The position numbers were made by a program, and so were the translations under genes. The notes beneath the pieces were generated by a model, which did no database searches, was not told the origin of the DNA, and saw nothing but the letters and a program-made list of their open reading frames with translations. A stretch of 10,860 bases of DNA from Alistipes sp. CAG:268 (GTDB taxonomy: Bacteria; Bacteroidota; Bacteroidia; Bacteroidales; Rikenellaceae), in NCBI GenBank assembly GCA_000434235.1, contig FR891991.1, forward strand, positions 39,174-50,033, in the 5' to 3' direction. Positions 7,313 to 10,860 of this stretch are shown in pieces (the stretch's first letter is position 1; each line of letters begins with the position of its first letter).

Positions 7313-8332
7313 CTAACGCCACCGCTTGGCGCGGAAGATGAAGTAGGCCGCCACGCCGACCACAAGCATCACGCCCCACGCCGCGGCATAGCCGTAGCGC
7401 CAGTGCAGTTCGGGCATCCGCTCGAAGTTCATGCCCCACACCCCGACGAGGAAGGTCAGCGGGATGAAGATCGTCGAGACGATCGTCAGCCGCTTCATGA
7501 TGTCGTTCATGCGCAGGTCGTTGTTCGAGATGTAGAGGTCCATGAGCGACGAGAGGGTCTCACGGCACCCCTCGACCAGCTGCACGGCGTTCTGCAGGTG
7601 GTCGCTGACGTCGTTGAAGAAGGGGTGGCTCGCCTTGCGGACAAGCCCCGAATCGGAGCGCAACAGCCGCTGGAACTGTTCGCGCAGCGGCATGACCGTA
7701 CGCTTGAGCTCCATGTAGCGGCGGCGCTGCATCTGGAGCTGGATGCCGATGTCGCGTTCGTTGCGGGCGGCCAGCAGCTCCGACTCGAGATCGTCGAGTT
7801 CGTCGCCGATGGACATGGCCAGCGAAACATAGTTCGAGATCACGCCGTTCATCAGCACCAGGAAGAGGTAGTCGGCCGTACGCATGCGGATGCGCAGCAC
7901 GTTGTCGCGCAGCGCCCGGGCCACATCGTCGAAGAAGCCCGAATCGCCCTCGACAAAACTCAGCACGAAATGCTCGCCCTGCATGAGCCGCACCTGCACG
8001 GCACTGTCCGACTGGAAAATCCGGCCGACCATGAAATTGAACCCGTCGTGCTCCTCGACCTTGCTCGGGTGGTCGGCGTTCAGGATGTCCTGGATGGTCA
8101 GGAAATCGGCCCCGAAGTGGGTGCAGACCGCCTCGATGCAGGCGGCATCCTTGAGTCCGTGGATGCGCAGCCAGATCTTCTCGTCCGCCCCGACCGCAAC
8201 GGACTCGGGCGTAAAGGCATCGAGCAGCGTCTCCTCGAACGTTCCCGCCGAATAGCGGATCAGGTGGATGTGCGTCTTGGTCCTACTGTCGCCGTTGTAG
8301 GCCAACTGTTCGGTAAGCAGGTTGTTTTTCAT
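7313..8332 (-). CDS. CorA family magnesium/cobalt transport protein
   Basis: The protein has 339 residues and is a CorA-family divalent-cation channel of the inner membrane, which works as a homopentamer. The large N-terminal cytosolic domain is followed by a long charged helix region (about 160-275, with stretches such as LDDLESELLAARNERD and LQMQRRRYMELKR) that forms the stalk. Transmembrane helix 1 (about 280-300) ends in the selectivity signature GMN at 300-302. The loop continues as FERMPEL, as in the family, then helix 2 (about 315-333) and a basic tail FRAKRWR. I chose the ATG at 8332 (MKNNLLTEQLAYNG) because the 40 codons of open frame upstream lie in the divergent promoter region and do not resemble CorA. 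Length and motifs are normal. It is transcribed divergently from tspO and convergently to tamL. The ions carried are known only at family level (Mg2+, Co2+, Ni2+). Confidence 0.95.
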   Translation of the reverse strand: MKNNLLTEQLAYNGDSRTKTHIHLIRYSAGTFEETLLDAFTPESVAVGADEKIWLRIHGLKDAACIEAVCTHFGADFLTIQDILNADHPSKVEEHDGFNFMVGRIFQSDSAVQVRLMQGEHFVLSFVEGDSGFFDDVARALRDNVLRIRMRTADYLFLVLMNGVISNYVSLAMSIGDELDDLESELLAARNERDIGIQLQMQRRRYMELKRTVMPLREQFQRLLRSDSGLVRKASHPFFNDVSDHLQNAVQLVEGCRETLSSLMDLYISNNDLRMNDIMKRLTIVSTIFIPLTFLVGVWGMNFERMPELHWRYGYAAAWGVMLVVGVAAYFIFRAKRWR

Positions 8333-8339
8333 GGCATGT

Positions 8340-8360
8340 TGTCCGACATTCGGCCGGACA
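8340..8360. other. Inverted repeat in the corA leader
   Basis: TGTCCG (8340-8345) and CGGACA (8355-8360) form a perfect 6-bp inverted repeat with a 9-nt spacer. It lies between the candidate corA -7 element and the corA start codon, covering the probable transcription start. It could be an operator or a small leader hairpin; no regulator is identifiable. Confidence 0.3.
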
Positions 8361-8364
8361 TCTG

Positions 8365-8372
8365 CAAAAATA
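8365..8372 (-). promoter_or_regulatory. Candidate -7 promoter element for corA
   Basis: On the minus strand this reads TATTTTTG, a perfect match to the Bacteroidota -7 consensus TAnnTTTG. It lies 32 nt upstream of the corA ATG, which implies a leader of about 25 nt. No good TTTG -33 element is present at the usual distance; the nearest T-rich match is TTTTC, slightly too close. Confidence 0.5.
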
Positions 8373-8417
8373 GTGAAATCCCGCCCGAAAAGATGCGGCG
8401 GAAGAGGCTTTTTGCCC

Positions 8418-8425
8418 GAAATTTG
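8418..8425 (+). promoter_or_regulatory. Weak candidate -7 element for tspO
   Basis: GAAATTTG matches TAnnTTTG at 7 of 8 positions (G for the first T) and lies 28 nt before the tspO ATG. There is no convincing -33 element 19-21 nt upstream. A TTTTTG at 8409-8414 is too close to serve as one. Confidence 0.2.
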
Positions 8426-8453
8426 CCTGTCCTGGATCAAAACGACACACACG

Positions 8454-8912
8454 ATGAAACGCCTGTTCCGCTACCTGGGCCCCGTCCTGCTCTGCTTCGC
8501 CGTCGGCTTCTCGGCCAGCCTCTTCCAGGCGCGTGCCATCGCCGAATGGTACCCTGCACTGGTCAAACCCCCGCTGACGCCCCCCGCCGTCGCCTTTCCC
8601 ATCGCTTGGAGCATCATCTATCTCTGCATGGGTATCGCGCTCGGCGTGGCGCTCGACCGGCAGCGCCGCGAACTGATCCTCCCGTGGGCCGTCCAGCTGG
8701 CGCTCAACTTCCTGTGGAGCATTCTCTTCTTCACGCTGCGCTGTCCGCCGGCAGGACTTGTCGGACTGCTGCTGCTCGACGCCGCGGTGATTCTTTTCAC
8801 CTGTCGGGCCGCCCGCTCCTGCCGTCCTGCAGCCTGGCTCTTCGCCCCCTACCTCGCCTGGCTGGCCGTGGCCACCTACCTGAATCTGGCGATCTGGCTA
8901 CTCAACGCCTGA
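8454..8912 (+). CDS. TspO/MBR family tryptophan-rich sensory protein
   Basis: The product is 152 residues, the usual bacterial TspO length, with five predicted membrane helices. Family landmarks in order are: W32 Y33, K38-P39-P40, PP at 43-44 and P49; W52, Y56 and M59 in SIIYLCMGIA; N85 and W88 in the NFLWS motif; D110; and the last helix PYLAWLAVATYLNLAIWLLN (P132, W136, N144). These conserved aromatic residues line the tetrapyrrole/cholesterol pocket in characterised TspO proteins. I chose the ATG at 8454 (MKRLFRYLGP) because it gives the usual length and a basic start directly before helix 1; earlier in-frame starts lie in the divergent promoter region. It appears monocistronic, with a hairpin 9 nt after its stop. 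TspO proteins bind porphyrins or heme and affect stress responses; the substrate in this organism is unknown. Confidence 0.93.
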   Translation: MKRLFRYLGPVLLCFAVGFSASLFQARAIAEWYPALVKPPLTPPAVAFPIAWSIIYLCMGIALGVALDRQRRELILPWAVQLALNFLWSILFFTLRCPPAGLVGLLLLDAAVILFTCRAARSCRPAAWLFAPYLAWLAVATYLNLAIWLLNA

Positions 8913-8921
8913 CAAAAGAGG

Positions 8922-8953
8922 CGGACCCGGACGTCTTCCGATGTCCGGGTCCG
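8922..8953 (-). terminator. Strong hairpin, likely terminator of the right-edge gene
   Basis: CGGACCCGGAC (8922-8932) and GTCCGGGTCCG (8943-8953) are perfect complements. The stem can extend to 14 bp with one G-U pair and a TTCC loop. On the minus strand the stem starts 4 nt after the stop codon at 8958 and is followed by CCTCTTTTGTC, a modest U-tract, so intrinsic termination of the minus-strand gene is likely. On the + strand no U-tract follows, so termination of tspO in that direction would be weaker. Confidence 0.6.
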
Positions 8954-8957
8954 GCAT

Positions 8958-10860
8958 TCACACCCCGTAGATGTATTCGACCGGGGATTTCTTGAAGCGC
9001 AGGATCCGCGTATCCTTCGTCCCCGCCCCGTTCTTCTGGAGGTAAAGCGCATTCATCGCTCCGGAGAAGTACCACCCCGTCCCTTCGGGCGAGCAGACCG
9101 CAAAGAGGATGTTGTTGTAATGGCCCGAATGCTGGATTCCGTCGGCGTTCCACTGCGCGCCGGGCCCGTACCACACGACCGGTTCACAGTCGGGGAAATC
9201 CGGGCTCCACATCCGCGCATACAACACGTCGGCCATCTGCACGCTGCCCACCGCAACATCGTTGCGCCGCCGCTGCTCGCGCTGCACGAGCGAATGACCC
9301 TCCCAGGGAGAGCGGAGCGTATGCGACCCGGACCACATCATCCAGACATAATCCGTCGCATCGAACATGCGGTTGAACTCCTCCATCGTCGGAAGTTCGT
9401 AGCCGTCGGGAGAGAGGGCGTCGGCCGGAAGTTTGTTGATATGGACGGAGGCGGAGGCGGAGAAGCCCTCCATCACCAACTTTTCCCCGTCATCGACCAC
9501 CTGCATGCCGATGCCGCTGTCGCCCTGATAGGCCCAGCCCCACAGGTCGCGGAACTCTTCGGGCGAGCAGTCGCGCAGGTAGTCGAAGAGGCTCTGCCCC
9601 GCTTCGACGGCCGGATCGGCCGACGAGAGGATCTGATCCTCGAACTGCCGCGAATTGCCCCGCGCATTGTACTTGCACCACCACACCCCGTGGAACCACG
9701 TGACGGGCAGTCCGTAGTTGCGGCGCGAAATGCGGTACTCCTCACGAACCGAAGCATCCGTCCGGTCAGTAACAACCAGCGTTGCCGCCTGCAGGCGGCC
9801 GTCGGCCCGGGGATCGTTCGGGCGCCAGCCGCCCAACACGCGCACCACCTGCGGATCGTCGTCGGCCGGCAGGAGTTTCACCCACGGGTCCTCGTCCTCG
9901 CCGAACTCCACCTGAAGGCATCTTCCCTCGGGCAGCGTGAAGCGGCCCAGTTCGTTGTCCACATAACGGCCGAAGTCGAATGCATAGCTTTCGGCACCGA
10001 ACGAGATGGCACCCTCGAGCCGGACCGGATTGGACTCAAGATGCAGCACGATCCGGTCCTCGGGATAGGACTCCGAGAGGCCCTTGCGGCGGAACTGCAG
10101 CACCACCTCGTCGGCCTCCATCCCCGGAGCGTAGAGCGACTTGCGGATCCTGAAGCGGTTGAGGCCCGCCACCCCCTGCGCCGCATCGGCTTCATGCTCG
10201 ACCGTCAGCGGATAACCCGCCACGGGAAGCAGCTCGAGTTCGTCGCCGCAGTCAAGCGCCAGCAACAGATCGGTCCGCCCGCAGGGCAGCGTCACCCGGT
10301 CGCCCGCTTCGGAGACCGAGACCCCTGCCGGCAGTTCCGAGGCCGCGGCATCCACGCGGATCCGCCCGTCGAAGTCGGGGTGCAGCCCGACCTCGCCACC
10401 CTCCTCCCAGGGTTCGACCGTCAGCCGGACCTCCTGGTCGGCCACGCCCTTGAGCAGCGTCACCACGTAAATCCGGTTGCGGAGGATCCGCCCGGGGAGT
10501 TCCGCCTCGATTTCGCACCGTTTGCCATTGACAACCGCCTCGGCCCGCAGGATCGCCCCTTCGCCGCTCTGTTCATAGATCCGGGCCACATCGGGCGTAT
10601 CCTCCGTGCAGGGAGTGTCGAGCAGGAACGACACCTCGCCCCGCTGGGTCGGCGCAAACGCCTCGTCACCGAAAAGCGGCGTGTGCAGAGCCGCACCGTC
10701 GAGCGTAAGCCGCTCGACAGAGGCCGTTCCCACCACACGGATGTGCAGGTCGAGACGCGCCGTACCGCGCGTCAGCACCACTTCGGGCGCCGCAGCACCG
10801 GTCAGGTCGCCATGTCCCGAGAAGAAGCGGAGCGGAAGTCCCTCCGCCGTACCGGCCGGG
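8958..10860 (-). CDS. Fimbrillin/DUF4906-like surface protein, 5' end beyond window
   Basis: The frame is open from the right edge to the TGA at 8958-8960, giving 633 visible residues. A GTG at 10781 is unlikely to be the start because coherent sequence (PLRFFSGHGDLTGAAAPE) continues upstream of it to the edge. Visible residues 27-50 contain VVLTRGTARLDLHI then SVERLTLDG, which matches the LTRAxAxIDL strand pattern of Bacteroidales fimbrillins and DUF4906-type proteins. A series of beta-rich, Ig-like stretches follows. The C-terminal half, from WFHGVWWCKYNARGN (about residue 385), through GYELPTMEEFNRMF (about 485), to LRFKKSPVEYIYGV, recalls FISUMP/FGE-like modules with a C-type-lectin-like fold, where G-x-LPT-x-x-E is a common landmark. 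This suggests an exported adhesin or pilus-tip protein. The signal peptide or lipobox would lie outside the window. Family assignment is from motifs only; the coding status is firm, the function is not. Confidence 0.72.
   Translation of the reverse strand, partial: PAGTAEGLPLRFFSGHGDLTGAAAPEVVLTRGTARLDLHIRVVGTASVERLTLDGAALHTPLFGDEAFAPTQRGEVSFLLDTPCTEDTPDVARIYEQSGEGAILRAEAVVNGKRCEIEAELPGRILRNRIYVVTLLKGVADQEVRLTVEPWEEGGEVGLHPDFDGRIRVDAAASELPAGVSVSEAGDRVTLPCGRTDLLLALDCGDELELLPVAGYPLTVEHEADAAQGVAGLNRFRIRKSLYAPGMEADEVVLQFRRKGLSESYPEDRIVLHLESNPVRLEGAISFGAESYAFDFGRYVDNELGRFTLPEGRCLQVEFGEDEDPWVKLLPADDDPQVVRVLGGWRPNDPRADGRLQAATLVVTDRTDASVREEYRISRRNYGLPVTWFHGVWWCKYNARGNSRQFEDQILSSADPAVEAGQSLFDYLRDCSPEEFRDLWGWAYQGDSGIGMQVVDDGEKLVMEGFSASASVHINKLPADALSPDGYELPTMEEFNRMFDATDYVWMMWSGSHTLRSPWEGHSLVQREQRRRNDVAVGSVQMADVLYARMWSPDFPDCEPVVWYGPGAQWNADGIQHSGHYNNILFAVCSPEGTGWYFSGAMNALYLQKNGAGTKDTRILRFKKSPVEYIYGV

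Noticed and set aside
5213..8995. Very long + strand open frame of about 1,260 codons across tamL, corA and tspO
   Set aside because: It lies out of frame with tamL and tspO and antisense to corA, all of which have clear family motifs. It is low-complexity Arg/Pro/His-rich text.

Overview
The window is GC-rich (roughly two thirds G+C by eye) and looks like chromosome from a high-GC member of the Bacteroidota, most likely Alistipes or a close relative in the Rikenellaceae. Three things suggest this: a TamB gene followed by a lipidated TamA-like partner (TamL), a fimbrillin-type surface protein with an LTRGTARLDL segment, and a perfect match to the Bacteroidota -7 promoter element (TAnnTTTG) ahead of corA. 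The genus is an inference from base composition and gene content. No rRNA, tRNA, IS element, CRISPR array or phage gene was seen.

Layout from left to right. Bases 1-203 hold no gene I can support. From 204 to 4978 (+) lies a tamB homologue whose reading frame is broken near 3325-3361. The N-terminal part reads in one frame and stops at 3548; the C-terminal part, with the complete conserved TamB domain, reads in the -1 frame to 4978. The break contains a run of six G and the start of a 29-nt imperfect tandem repeat, either of which could account for the frame change. The tamL gene (4959-7283, +) overlaps the end of tamB by 20 nt. The two form one operon for a trans-envelope module: TamB is anchored in the inner membrane and spans the periplasm, and TamL is the outer-membrane barrel. 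Convergent to it, 29 bp away, is corA (7313-8332, -), a magnesium/cobalt channel. A 121-bp divergent intergenic region separates corA from tspO (8454-8912, +), a five-helix tryptophan-rich sensory protein. A strong hairpin (8922-8953) lies between tspO and the last gene, which runs on the minus strand from beyond the right edge to 8958. That gene encodes a large surface or fimbrial-type protein with a fimbrillin-like segment near the visible N-terminus and a C-terminal half resembling FGE/C-type-lectin-like or FISUMP modules.

No coherent new multi-gene system is visible: apart from the TAM pair these are unrelated housekeeping and surface genes. The points most worth a second look are the tamB frame break with its 29-nt repeat, and the architecture of the right-edge surface protein.
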